Source of the DNA: DASYSA01 sp036003885
GTDB taxonomy: Bacteria > Acidobacteriota > Blastocatellia > UBA7656
DNA length: 29,092 nt
NCBI GenBank assembly: GCA_036003885.1
Contig: DASYSA010000030.1
Coordinates: forward strand, 1 to 29,092
Reading direction: 5' to 3'
Part shown: in pieces, positions 21,997 through 29,092 of the stretch
Numbering within the stretch: the stretch's first letter is position 1
Layout of the letters: each line of letters starts with the position of its first letter
Notes under the pieces: model-generated
What the model was told of the DNA's origin: nothing
Seen by the model: the letters and a program-made list of their open reading frames with translations, nothing else
Databases searched by the model: none
Translations under genes and position numbers: made by a program

Positions 21997-22869
21997 TCGC
22001 TTCGCTCCAGCGGACATAGCGCGGTCGAACAGCTCGGGAGCCTTCATGCGACGACATTGCTCCTCGAAGATGCGGCGCGGTCCCTGCCAACGAAGATCCT
22101 CCACCGTGTCAAAGACGGGAACATCCAGTCGCAAAGTCGCCAGCGTGCGATACAACAGAGCTTCGTTCCAGAATTCGAACAGCGTAATGGAGAGCGGGCG
22201 AGCGTTGCGGATCGACGGATGCCATTCTCGCCAATCCTTCGGAATGTCTTCAAGGTGGGGATATCTGGATAAGGTCAGGGCCGCTCCCCGTTGGCCCCAT
22301 CCGCGCAGACCTGGAAAACCATCGGCACTGTCTCCGACTACAGCCAGGTAATCTGGAATCGATTGCGGCCTCACGCCAAACTTGGCCACGACGCCGTCTT
22401 CGTCCCGCAAGATGTCCCGCCTGCGGTCCAGTTGAACCACTCGAGTGCCAACAACGCACTGACCCAGATCCTTATCGGGTGTACAAATGATTACCTGACT
22501 CACGCTGTCGTCCCGTGCCGACTTATCCGCCGCAGCTGCAAGTGCATCATCCGCTTCAAAGTAGACCATCGGCCACACCATGACTCCCATAGCTTCCAGC
22601 GCTTCTTCCAATAAAGGGAACTGCGAGAGCAACTCCGGAGGCACACCTTCGCTGGTCTTATATCCGTGATACAGATCGTTCCGAAAAGACTCCACGACAT
22701 GATCGGTCGCAACGCCGATGTGAGTTGCGCCATGTTCGATCATATACAGAATGGAATTCAGGACGCCACGGACCGCGGCAATCTCCTGCCCGTTCACATC
22801 CGTCGCAGCCGGCACGGCAAAGAAGTACCGAAACAGTTCATAGGTCCCGTCAATCAAGTGAACATTCAT
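21982..22869 (-). CDS. 5'-3' exonuclease / FEN-domain protein, stand-alone
   Basis: 295 residues resembling the N-terminal nuclease domain of DNA polymerase I, but with no polymerase. Metal-binding acids sit in LIDGTYELF (Asp7), ATDH (Asp56), FEADDALA (Glu105, Asp107, Asp108), TPDKDLGQCV (Asp132, Asp134) and GDSADGFPGLRGWG (Asp180, Asp183). The last is also the helix-hairpin-helix DNA-binding segment. It probably cleaves flaps or 5' ends of DNA in replication or repair. TTGGAG precedes the ATG at 22869. The final residues TRDS and the stop codon come from the adjacent repeat, so the ancestral C-terminus may have been longer or different. Confidence 0.82.
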   Translation of the reverse strand: MNVHLIDGTYELFRYFFAVPAATDVNGQEIAAVRGVLNSILYMIEHGATHIGVATDHVVESFRNDLYHGYKTSEGVPPELLSQFPLLEEALEAMGVMVWPMVYFEADDALAAAADKSARDDSVSQVIICTPDKDLGQCVVGTRVVQLDRRRDILRDEDGVVAKFGVRPQSIPDYLAVVGDSADGFPGLRGWGQRGAALTLSRYPHLEDIPKDWREWHPSIRNARPLSITLFEFWNEALLYRTLATLRLDVPVFDTVEDLRWQGPRRIFEEQCRRMKAPELFDRAMSAGAKRTRDS

Positions 22870-23068
22870 ACGGCTCCAATCAGTGTTGTCAGATTGCGGA
22901 TGATTGTAGACCGGTTTGGCTGCAAATGTTGGGAGGACCGCGCGCCAAACGTGGAAACGCAGGAATCACAGCAATCGGAGATTGGATAACCTCACACGTG
23001 ACGTGCCCTCGAATGCGTTTTGGCCATGGATGTTAGGAATCGCTCGTCCGGCTTCAGACGACTGAACG

Positions 23069-23698
23069 TCAGCCTACCCATGTCAAAGAGACGTTGTTCA
23101 GAACCAGACGGATTAAATAGATCGACACTAGCGCAATCCCAATGACCATCCCCGCAAACAGCGAGAGTAGAATCACCGCCCAGCCCCAGTCGCTCCAAAA
23201 TGACCTGCCCACTCCGCGACTGTGTGTCTTCAGGAGGTCGAGATTCCTGGAGTTCGCTTTCCACGCGAAATCGAACAGGTCCCCGATCAACGGCACGCTG
23301 CCGATCGAGTAGTCGACTGCGAGATTGAAAACCATCCGCGCAATAACACCCTTGGGTAGACCGTGTCGCACTGAAGCGAGGACGAGCCATGCGGACACGA
23401 CCGCCCCGATCACGTCGCCCCCCTCGGGGAATACGAAGCCGATAATGGGATCGAGGCCGAATCTGATCTGAGTCCCGGGAATTCTGATTGCCCGGTCCAT
23501 CAGGTCCGTAACACGCTCGATCGTGTTATAGATTGAAGTCCCGTCGGGCTGACTGAGGGCCGGTGCGCGGTACGGTCGCAGGACGTCGCCGATTGCGTCC
23601 CGTCCGCCGCTGTCTATCCCGCCTGGTCGCTCACTTGTCAAGGTTAGAGCCTTAGTCGCCGATGGCCGCTTGTCCTTCTTCCGCGGCGCAGTGCTCAT
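23069..23698 (-). CDS. DUF4112 membrane protein
   Basis: 209 residues from ATG 23698, which has AAGGCGG upstream. A TTG at 23641 with AAGG 8 nt upstream is a shorter alternative that avoids overlapping the upstream gene. Recognised from the DUF4112 core: DLMDRAIRIPGTQIRFGLDPIIGFVFPEGGDVIGA, spanning about residues 67-102, and VDYSIGSVPLIGDLFDFAWKAN. Hydrophobic segments occur around the GGDVIGAVVSAWLVLASV stretch and near the C-terminus (GWAVILLSLFAGMVIGIALVS). The function of the family is unknown. With the ATG start it overlaps the end of the bacilliredoxin gene by 47 bases, so the two are coupled. The 199 bases downstream to 22870 hold nothing I recognise. Confidence 0.78.
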   Translation of the reverse strand: MSTAPRKKDKRPSATKALTLTSERPGGIDSGGRDAIGDVLRPYRAPALSQPDGTSIYNTIERVTDLMDRAIRIPGTQIRFGLDPIIGFVFPEGGDVIGAVVSAWLVLASVRHGLPKGVIARMVFNLAVDYSIGSVPLIGDLFDFAWKANSRNLDLLKTHSRGVGRSFWSDWGWAVILLSLFAGMVIGIALVSIYLIRLVLNNVSLTWVG

Positions 23699-24101
23699 TG
23701 AAAGCCGCCTTGAGGACTTCAGCGATCTCAGGAGCTTCTCGTCCTTCGATCTGGTGGCGCTCGAGTAAGAACAACACCTGGCCGTTTCGGAGCAGACCGA
23801 TCGAGGGCGAGGACGGCGCATAACCCTTGAAATAGCCGCGCGCCCTCTCGGTCGCCTCGATATCCGCCCCTGCGAAGACCGTTATCATATCCTGTGGACG
23901 GACATCATTCTGAAGCGCGATCGCAATACCCGGTCTCGCGCGTCCGGCCGCGCACCCGCAAACCGAATTGACCACCACCATGATGGCGCCTTTTGCGTTG
24001 GCGACGGCAGCGTCTACCGCATCGGGCGTCCTGGTTTCTCGTATTCCGAGGTTTGTGAGGTCCTCTCTCATTCCTTTGATCAGCATTTCTGAGTATGGCA
24101 C
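23652..24101 (-). CDS. BrxA/BrxB-family bacilliredoxin (YphP/YqiW type)
   Basis: 149 residues, the family length, from GTG 24101. A strong AAGGAGA site (24115-24109) is 7 nt upstream. An in-frame ATG at 24128 precedes this site and is unlikely. The redox motif is CGC (Cys48-Gly-Cys50) in NSVCGCAAGRARPG. The family signature MLIKGMREDLTNLGI lies at the N-terminus, and SPSIGLLRNGQVLFLLERHQ follows later. In Firmicutes these proteins remove bacillithiol from oxidised proteins; in other phyla the thiol partner is uncertain. Cytosolic. Probably first gene of a two-gene operon with DUF4112. Confidence 0.9.
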   Translation of the reverse strand: MPYSEMLIKGMREDLTNLGIRETRTPDAVDAAVANAKGAIMVVVNSVCGCAAGRARPGIAIALQNDVRPQDMITVFAGADIEATERARGYFKGYAPSSPSIGLLRNGQVLFLLERHQIEGREAPEIAEVLKAAFNEHCAAEEGQAAIGD

Positions 24102-24108
24102 GGCGTTG

Positions 24109-24115
24109 TCTCCTT
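24109..24115 (-). promoter_or_regulatory. Shine-Dalgarno deciding a GTG start
   Basis: AAGGAGA on the minus strand lies 7 nt before GTG 24101, making that start much more likely than ATG 24128. Confidence 0.7.
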
Positions 24116-24314
24116 CTTTCAATATCATCTATGGCTACGTCATTGAGTATACAGTGGCGGTCGACTATTTGAGAACCAACCTCGGCTTTCACCGATGCGC
24201 AGCGACTGACTGGCTGAATCTGACGAGGTCGCGAATAGAGTTTTTCGCGACTCTTGCGGGTTTTTGCTTCGGCTTCTCGTTCTTAAGGGGTGAGGGCAAC
24301 AAATTGTTCGAATG

Positions 24315-24555
24315 CGAGGTTCTGTTCGCGATTCCTCGATTGTCTGCCTTTAAGGCCGATTGAGAGCCTCCGTAGGATCCAGCTGGCCCCCCGATGAGCC
24401 ACTCGCTCATGCAGTGCTAGCTTTTCCACTCAGTTCACGCCTTATTGAATGAGCAGTCAATCTGCTGCCCTAGGAAGAAGGTGGTGAAGCAGTTGATCGC
24501 AAGATCGATTCCACCGAGTTCCACCCGTAGGCCGGCCAGCTACACCCGGGACCTT
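24315..24555 (+). repeat. Duplicated leader region, copy 1
   Basis: This region aligns with 25664-25903. The upstream part is only partly conserved: both copies contain ATTCCTCG, GATTGAGAG, GATGAGC-loop-GCTCA and CTCAGTTC.CGCCTTA. The last 76 bases (24480-24555) are identical. ATGAGC (24394-24399) pairs with GCTCAT (24405-24410), and copy 2 keeps this stem with a different loop. The rest of the gap from 24129 to 24314 holds nothing I recognise. Confidence 0.8.
24480..24555 (+). promoter_or_regulatory. Putative structured mRNA leader, copy 1
   Basis: Two hairpins fill this 76-nt stretch exactly. Hairpin 1: GGTGG (24480-24484) / CCACC (24511-24515), enclosing TTGATC-GCAA-GATCGA (24493-24508), a 6-bp stem with a GNRA loop. 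Hairpin 2: GTTCC (24518-24522) / GGGAC (24548-24552), then a symmetric ACCC/ACCC internal loop, then GTAG (24527-24530) / CTAC (24540-24543). It ends 21 nt before the ATG of the fibre-like gene. It fits no riboswitch class I know. Confidence 0.6.
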
Positions 24556-24576
24556 GAGGAAACGACGAAAGGACCA

Positions 24577-25641
24577 ATGAAGAAAACGATAATCTGCATT
24601 GCAAGCATACTGATCTACATATTAGCCGCGGGCATCAACCTTGCTCAAGCTCAGGAACAATCAAAAGGCGCTACGGTCAACAGCCGGGACGAAACCAGTA
24701 ACAGTCAGTTTCAACTAACAGATCTCCTGGCACAGGCGCGACCGCAGAGGGGACGAGGAATCTCGCTGATGCCTGTAAGCAGCAGCGCAGCCGCGAACGG
24801 TGCGGCATTCGTTATCACGCCGGCGTCAGTCGCGAATCTGCCGGTGGTTGGAAACGGAACAGCAGGCAGGCTGACGAAGTGGATGGGATTTACGAGCAAC
24901 AATTCGGCGATCGGCGATTCGAGCATCTATGAAGACAAGTTCGGGAAGATAGGCATTGGCACAGACTCCCCCACATCGAAGCTGACTGTAGCTGGATTGA
25001 TTGAGTCAAGCGGAGCAGGCGGTGGCGTCAAGTTTCCTGACGGAACTGTTCAGACGACATCAGGCATAGCTCCGACTGATGTGGTGAAGAGCCTGAACGG
25101 ATTGAAGGGCAGTCTGACCCTGGCGCAAGGTACTAACATCACCATCACGGAAGCGGGCAACACGCTGACAGTTGGAGCGCCCAATACGCTGACGGCAGTG
25201 GTGCACGACCAGACGCTGACGGGTATCGGAACCCTCGCCTCCCCTCTCAGCGCTGTTCAATCTGAGGCTCTAATAGAACCGGTTGCCGCCGATGGTTTTG
25301 TCTCCTTCATTGGTAATAACCAAGTCAAAGTAGATCTCTTCACTGTTCCAGCGGGCAAACGACTTGTTATTGAGCACGTATCAGCAGACTGTGAAATACC
25401 GACAGGGCAGCGCCTGCTGAATGTTTCTATTACCATACTCCCGTTTCCCAAGGTCGGACTGCAATTAATTCCGGTTTTTGTTGGTACTTACTTTGGCGCT
25501 GACCGATTTCTCGTAAGCCAGGCCGTTAGGACGTACGGCCATCCCGGCTCTAGCGTCGAGTTATCCGGCCTTCGCAATAACTTTCCTGGATCAGGCTTTT
25601 GCGATTTCAGTTTCTCCGGCTTCCTGGTCAATCTGCCCTGA
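24577..25641 (+). CDS. Secreted tail-fibre/adhesin-like protein
   Basis: 354 residues from ATG 24577 (AAAGGA at 24568-24573). A signal peptide covers about 1-26 (ending LAQAQ). The middle carries motifs seen in phage tail fibres and bacterial fibre-like surface proteins: GNGTAGRLTKW, KIGIGTDSPTSKLTV (about 123-137), FPDGTVQTTSG and HDQTLTGIGTLASPLSAV. These suggest a trimeric beta-structured stalk. The C-terminal 120 residues form a separate beta-rich domain (VPAGKRLVIEHVSADCEIPTG) that may be a tip or binding domain. No phage genes are nearby, so a surface protein is more likely than a prophage remnant. Its mRNA would carry the 76-nt structured leader. Confidence 0.72.
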   Translation: MKKTIICIASILIYILAAGINLAQAQEQSKGATVNSRDETSNSQFQLTDLLAQARPQRGRGISLMPVSSSAAANGAAFVITPASVANLPVVGNGTAGRLTKWMGFTSNNSAIGDSSIYEDKFGKIGIGTDSPTSKLTVAGLIESSGAGGGVKFPDGTVQTTSGIAPTDVVKSLNGLKGSLTLAQGTNITITEAGNTLTVGAPNTLTAVVHDQTLTGIGTLASPLSAVQSEALIEPVAADGFVSFIGNNQVKVDLFTVPAGKRLVIEHVSADCEIPTGQRLLNVSITILPFPKVGLQLIPVFVGTYFGADRFLVSQAVRTYGHPGSSVELSGLRNNFPGSGFCDFSFSGFLVNLP

Positions 25642-25663
25642 AGAGGACTTCCACCGATGGAAG

Positions 25664-25903
25664 ACCAACGAGGACCTGCGATTCCTCGCTTACCTGCTTT
25701 GAGGCTGATTGAGAGATCCCTGGTAGCCCGTGTCCCCCCTGATGAGCCTTTCGCTCAAGCAGTGCCAGCTTTTCGACTCAGTTCGCGCCTTACTAAGTGA
25801 GCAGATCCATCCGCCGTCTTTGAAAATGGTGGTGAAGCAGTTGATCGCAAGATCGATTCCACCGAGTTCCACCCGTAGGCCGGCCAGCTACACCCGGGAC
25901 CTT
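25664..25903 (+). repeat. Duplicated leader region, copy 2
   Basis: Second copy of the region at 24315-24555. The stem TGAGC (25743-25747) / GCTCA (25753-25757) is kept although the loop sequence changed. The terminal 76 bases are identical to copy 1. Confidence 0.8.
25828..25903 (+). promoter_or_regulatory. Putative structured mRNA leader, copy 2
   Basis: Identical in all 76 bases to 24480-24555 and ending 22 nt before the ATG of the broken secreted-protein gene. Both hairpins described for copy 1 are present. Confidence 0.6.
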
Positions 25904-25925
25904 AAAGACACCAATAGGAGTTGTT

Positions 25926-26163
25926 ATGAAACGGCAATCTATGATGGTCCTGACGACCTTGAGCCTCTTCGTTATGCTGACAGCCACGTCCATCCACGCG
26001 CAATCCGACATGCGTATCAAGGTGACCACGCCACTATCTCAGCCCTGAAGCATACAACCAGCCTGAGGAGAAGGGGGTTGAGTGGGCGAGGAATCCTGAA
26101 TTGATGCAACGCCTCAAACAACAACGCCTTGAAGCGCAAGAAAATCTGAAGAAACAGCAATAA
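25926..26163 (+). pseudogene. Frameshifted remnant of a small secreted protein
   Basis: ATG 25926 follows AATAGGAG and encodes an intact signal peptide (MKRQSMMVLTTLSLFVMLTA, cleaved near IHAQ) and a few mature residues. It stops at TGA 26046-26048 after only 40 codons. In the +1 frame the sequence continues as clean coding sequence: HYLSPEAYNQPEEKGVEWAR, then NPELMQRLKQQRLEAQENLK, ending at TAA 26161-26163. The second part looks like the charged helical C-terminus of an exported protein. A frameshift, and probably an internal deletion given the short mature part, best explain this. The following bases to 26295 hold only the ribosome site of the next gene. Confidence 0.68.
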
Positions 26164-26295
26164 CGATGACCGTTAGCGATTTCTCGCCTGAGGTCATACT
26201 GAAGACTACATCGAGGACAGAAATCAGCGTAAGAACCTGGTCCATCTGCCCTGCCTCCAAATGCTTTCCCTTGCTTGTCTAAAAGGAGAACAACC

Positions 26296-27672
26296 ATGTA
26301 CAGATTTAAGCTGATTGCCGTTGGCTTGCTCATCCTCTTCGGCGCGATTGCCATCAAAACTCCACGTCCGGGCTTCGCACAAGTGTCAAATCAAGGAATT
26401 GTGACGCAGCTCAATTGCGACGAGGAACCGTGTGACGCGGTGGCGCGAGGGCAGGCAGCCTTCAATCGCCACAATCTCAAGAAGCTCGGTGGGAATGGAC
26501 GGGCCTGCGCCGACTGTCACATGCCATCGGAGAGCTTTCAACTCTCTCCCGCCGCTGCCAGGGCTCGGTTCGATGCGCTGCAGGAGAAACGGGCGCACGG
26601 AAAGAACGCGGACGATCCGCTGTTCCGGCCGGTGGACGCCGACGACTTCCGTGTGAACGGGGACAACGCGAGCGACTTCTCGAACTTGGTGGAGAACGGT
26701 CTCATTCGCGTGACGATGCCCTTGCCGGCCAACGTCAAACTCATCGATCCAGCGACCGGTCAGCCCTCGGCCGAGACCTCGGTCGATCTCTGGCGCGCGG
26801 TTCCACCCGTGCTCAACGTGGCAATCACCGGCCCGGATGGCACCGCGCCGACCTGGCCGCCAGGCGCGCCGCGCACTCCCATCATGGGTCAGGATCCCAA
26901 CGGTCCGAACCGGCAGGGTGGATACCAGATCGATGCGCGCTTCGGGACCCTACAGGAACAGGCCCGGGGCGCTCTCATGGGCCACGCGCAAGTGTCTGCG
27001 GAACCCAATGTGCGGATGCTCGATGACATCGCTGCTTTCGAGCAGACTCTGTTTTCTTCGCGAGGGGTCAAGAAGCTCGCCAAGGCGATCCTCTCGGACT
27101 CGACGGCATTCCCCGACCCGGACCCAGAACTGAACGAGCTCGAGCAGCAGGGCAAGGAAGTCTTCAACCGCGCCTGCGCTACATGTCACGGCGGCACACT
27201 GCATCCGAGCGGGTCCACGCCCGAGACGGCGATCGTGCGCCCGCTCGGGGGTCGCTATCACCCCATTTCGACCGCCTGTCCGCGCCCAGACTCGGACGAA
27301 TTCTCGCCGTGTCCGCAGCGGCTAGCGCGCAACGCCCGTACCTACCGTATCACGCTCGCCAACGGCGCTTCCCAAACCTTCACGACCTCGGATCCGGGGC
27401 GATTGCTGCTGACAGGGCAAATCGCGGACCTCGGAGTGATGGACATCCCGCAGTTGCGCGGAATCAGCAAAACCGCCCCCTATTTCCACAACAACTCCGC
27501 GGCGACACTCGAGGACGTGCTTGACCACTACGCCGCGCTTTTTAGGGGCGCGGCACGACTAAAGCCGCCGCCCAACTTGCCGGCATTTCTTTCTTCGGAC
27601 GGCCTGGTTGTCGATCGCGCGTTTGTGACGGAGGAGCGGGCAGCTCTGCTGGCGTACCTCAGGAAGCTGTAG
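26296..27672 (+). CDS. Di-haem cytochrome c peroxidase-like protein (CcpA/MauG superfamily)
   Basis: 458 residues from ATG 26296; AAAAGGAG at 26281-26288 is 7 nt upstream. A signal peptide covers about 1-28 (ending PGFAQ). Two haem c sites are visible: CADCH (Cys71, Cys74, His75) and CATCH (Cys294, Cys297, His298). The downstream signature PQLRGISKTAPYFHNNSAAT and LEDVLDHYAALFRG is typical of the peroxidase/MauG fold. It is longer than the classical peroxidases (about 320 residues), with an insert between the haems. Periplasmic; probably reduces peroxide or oxidises a protein or small molecule. A 13-bp stem follows the stop. By eye its codons look more GC-rich than the preceding 2 kb. Confidence 0.85.
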   Translation: MYRFKLIAVGLLILFGAIAIKTPRPGFAQVSNQGIVTQLNCDEEPCDAVARGQAAFNRHNLKKLGGNGRACADCHMPSESFQLSPAAARARFDALQEKRAHGKNADDPLFRPVDADDFRVNGDNASDFSNLVENGLIRVTMPLPANVKLIDPATGQPSAETSVDLWRAVPPVLNVAITGPDGTAPTWPPGAPRTPIMGQDPNGPNRQGGYQIDARFGTLQEQARGALMGHAQVSAEPNVRMLDDIAAFEQTLFSSRGVKKLAKAILSDSTAFPDPDPELNELEQQGKEVFNRACATCHGGTLHPSGSTPETAIVRPLGGRYHPISTACPRPDSDEFSPCPQRLARNARTYRITLANGASQTFTTSDPGRLLLTGQIADLGVMDIPQLRGISKTAPYFHNNSAATLEDVLDHYAALFRGAARLKPPPNLPAFLSSDGLVVDRAFVTEERAALLAYLRKL

Positions 27673-27685
27673 GAGGTTCTCTCGA

Positions 27686-27717
27686 GACTGTGGGGACCGC
27701 AGCAGGTCCCTACAGTC
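27686..27717. terminator. Hairpin between convergent genes
   Basis: A 13-bp stem (27686-27698 with 27705-27717, one G-T pair) around a 6-nt loop, 13 nt after the cytochrome stop. It has no U-tract on either strand, so it may act as a weak bidirectional terminator or mRNA end stabiliser. The remaining bases to 27841 show nothing else. Confidence 0.6.
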
Positions 27718-27841
27718 TATTGCTGAGCAGCTCCGGAGGGGTTGAGCCTCTCGTCCTGCCGATCACTTTCCTGGTCGGTGCGGATAGGTCTGCTTGTTGA
27801 GGGAGAAGGCTCGGTCGAGGTATCGCGTTCCTTTCTCAATA

Positions 27842-29092
27842 CTATTTCACCTTCTCGGACTCTTTTTTGGCCTCGATCAGAATCGAAGTGTCCGGGTCGG
27901 CGCTTCCCCACAATGTCAGGAACTCCTGATACGCGCTGCGGCTCTTCGCGACATCGCCTGTGAGCACGGCCGCGCGCGCCAGTCCAAGATGCGCGAGTGG
28001 ATACAGAGCTGACAGCAGGCCTTCTCCGCGATGGTCGAGGATCTTCTGAAACTCTGCCCTCGCCTCCGCGCCCTTGTTGAGTTTCAGGTAAGCCTGCCCG
28101 CGCACATACTGCGGCCAGAACTCGGCGGCGGGTTCATAGCGCCTCGCCGCTTCCAGCAATTCAATCGCCTGCGCCGCATTGCCGCGTTGCAACTCCAGTT
28201 CGGCTTTGATCGTTGGCAGCCAGAGCCCGTTGACAAGCGTGTCTTTGGGATACCTCTTGGCGAGCTCGTCCACCAGTGACTGCGTCTGCGACGGCTCGCC
28301 ACACAACGCCAGCGCGAGCGCGGCGCGGGTGAGCGTCACCTGATTATGTTCGAGCTCGAGCGATTGCGCGGCTGCTGCTTTGGCTGGGGCGAGTTGACCG
28401 AAGACGGCGTCGCGTAGCGCTTGTTCCGCCTCATAGCGCGCGGCCACTTCTTTCGCGTCTCCGCGCGAGGCGAGGTCAATGGCTCGGCGCGAGAAGTTCT
28501 TTGCCCGCCGCCATCGCCCTTCGAACGCTGCCGCGCCGGTTTGCCACTCGAGTGCCACGTACTCTTCCGGTTTCCCGAGCGTCCAATCAAGCTGCTGCTG
28601 CATTCCCGCCCTGTCATTGTTGATAAAGGCAATCTCGTACAGGAGGTAGTGAAAGTCCATCGTATCGAGTTTCTGCTGAAGGGCTTGCGTGAGAGCGTCG
28701 CTGGCTTCCGCGAAACGATTGAGGCGGAGGAGCGCCCATCCCAGGAGCCGGTGCGCGGGCGTAAAATTAGGGTTGAGGCCGATAGACTCGCGGGCTTCCG
28801 CGATAGCCTGGTCGAATTTCCCGATCCGATTGTAAGCGCCGGCAAGGTCGTTCGGCCCCGAGCAGTCGCGCGGGTACATCCGCTTTTGCAGCATCAGCAC
28901 TTCGATGCGCCTGGTCTCGTCCCCGTTGACAAAGCCGTGATAGCGAGAAGCTATGCGGAGCTTCTCGTATTCGCCCACCCGATCCCTCAAACCATACGCC
29001 TTCTCCGCATACTCAGCGGACCGCTTTAGCCGGCCAATGCGGTTGTGCATGACAGACAGCATGCTATAAGCAGAGGCAAAGTCGGGATCAAT
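27842..29092 (-). CDS. TPR-repeat protein, 5' end outside the window
   Basis: The frame stays open through the window end, and the codons before the first in-window ATG (29062) read IDPDFASAYS, a normal TPR start. The gene is therefore truncated by the window. The 416 visible residues are tandem TPR-like helices, for example NDLAGAYNRIGKFDQAIAEA, then FTPAHRLLGWALLRLNRFAE, then YVRGQAYLKLNKGAEARAEF. The segment LRDRVGEYEKLRIASRYHGF is very typical of C-terminal TPR regions of Acidobacteriota Ser/Thr kinases and related regulators. Whether a kinase or DNA-binding domain lies upstream cannot be seen. No membrane segment in the visible part. It ends near a charged tail (EAKKESEKVK). Confidence 0.8.
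   Translation of the reverse strand: MDPDFASAYSMLSVMHNRIGRLKRSAEYAEKAYGLRDRVGEYEKLRIASRYHGFVNGDETRRIEVLMLQKRMYPRDCSGPNDLAGAYNRIGKFDQAIAEARESIGLNPNFTPAHRLLGWALLRLNRFAEASDALTQALQQKLDTMDFHYLLYEIAFINNDRAGMQQQLDWTLGKPEEYVALEWQTGAAAFEGRWRRAKNFSRRAIDLASRGDAKEVAARYEAEQALRDAVFGQLAPAKAAAAQSLELEHNQVTLTRAALALALCGEPSQTQSLVDELAKRYPKDTLVNGLWLPTIKAELELQRGNAAQAIELLEAARRYEPAAEFWPQYVRGQAYLKLNKGAEARAEFQKILDHRGEGLLSALYPLAHLGLARAAVLTGDVAKSRSAYQEFLTLWGSADPDTSILIEAKKESEKVK

Noticed and set aside
24480..24555. c-di-GMP (GEMM) riboswitch
   Set aside because: The conserved GGCAAACC, ACGCAAAGCC and tetraloop-receptor parts are missing despite a GNRA-capped stem.
28421..29029. Open plus-strand frame of 202 codons
   Set aside because: Antisense to the TPR gene, which has clear helical repeats.

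Overview
The window looks like a chromosomal stretch of a free-living, Gram-negative-type heterotroph. It has many Sec signal peptides, a lipoprotein, a di-haem cytochrome peroxidase-like protein, a PQQ-type propeller protein, BlaI/M56 regulation and a TPR protein of the kind that trails Ser/Thr kinases. This mix, together with the intergenic repeat style, suggests Acidobacteriota (a Blastocatellia-like lineage). That placement is an inference; no rRNA or tRNA gene is present to settle it.

Layout. 1-4.1 kb, plus strand: end of an unknown gene, a secreted NIPSNAP-like protein, an MDR-family reductase and a secreted esterase. 4.2-7.0 kb: a propeller protein convergent with a FAD monooxygenase-like gene. 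7.3-11.9 kb: a large lone molybdopterin oxidoreductase, a TrkA-like double RCK protein and a single-domain response regulator. 12.0-14.4 kb, minus strand: an FHA-GGDEF protein followed by three small exported or unknown proteins. 14.6-18.8 kb: a BlaI repressor, an M56 (BlaR1-like) protease carrying eight HEAT repeats, and a secreted HEAT-repeat protein, behind a promoter with two matching operators. 19.0-19.3 kb: a probable 6S RNA and a strong terminator. 19.5-24.1 kb: a leaderless HDAC-family gene, a GT-C glycosyltransferase, a 5'-3' exonuclease-domain protein, a DUF4112 membrane protein and a bacilliredoxin. 24.3-27.7 kb: a duplicated leader element in front of a fibre-like secreted protein and a wrecked secreted-protein gene, then the di-haem cytochrome. 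27.8 kb to the end: a TPR protein running off the window.

Three signals stand out. First, nine intergenic regions each carry a different long inverted repeat built from short tandem units, usually 7 bp. Seven of the nine start within about 16 nt of a stop codon, and some supply the stop codon itself. Second, a 76-nt sequence is perfectly duplicated just upstream of two signal-peptide genes and folds into two neat hairpins whose ends match the repeat ends. Third, the BlaI-M56 pair has a HEAT array where BlaR1 has its penicillin sensor, next to a second exported HEAT protein with the same repeat consensus.

All functional calls are from reading the sequence; no database search or folding program was run.
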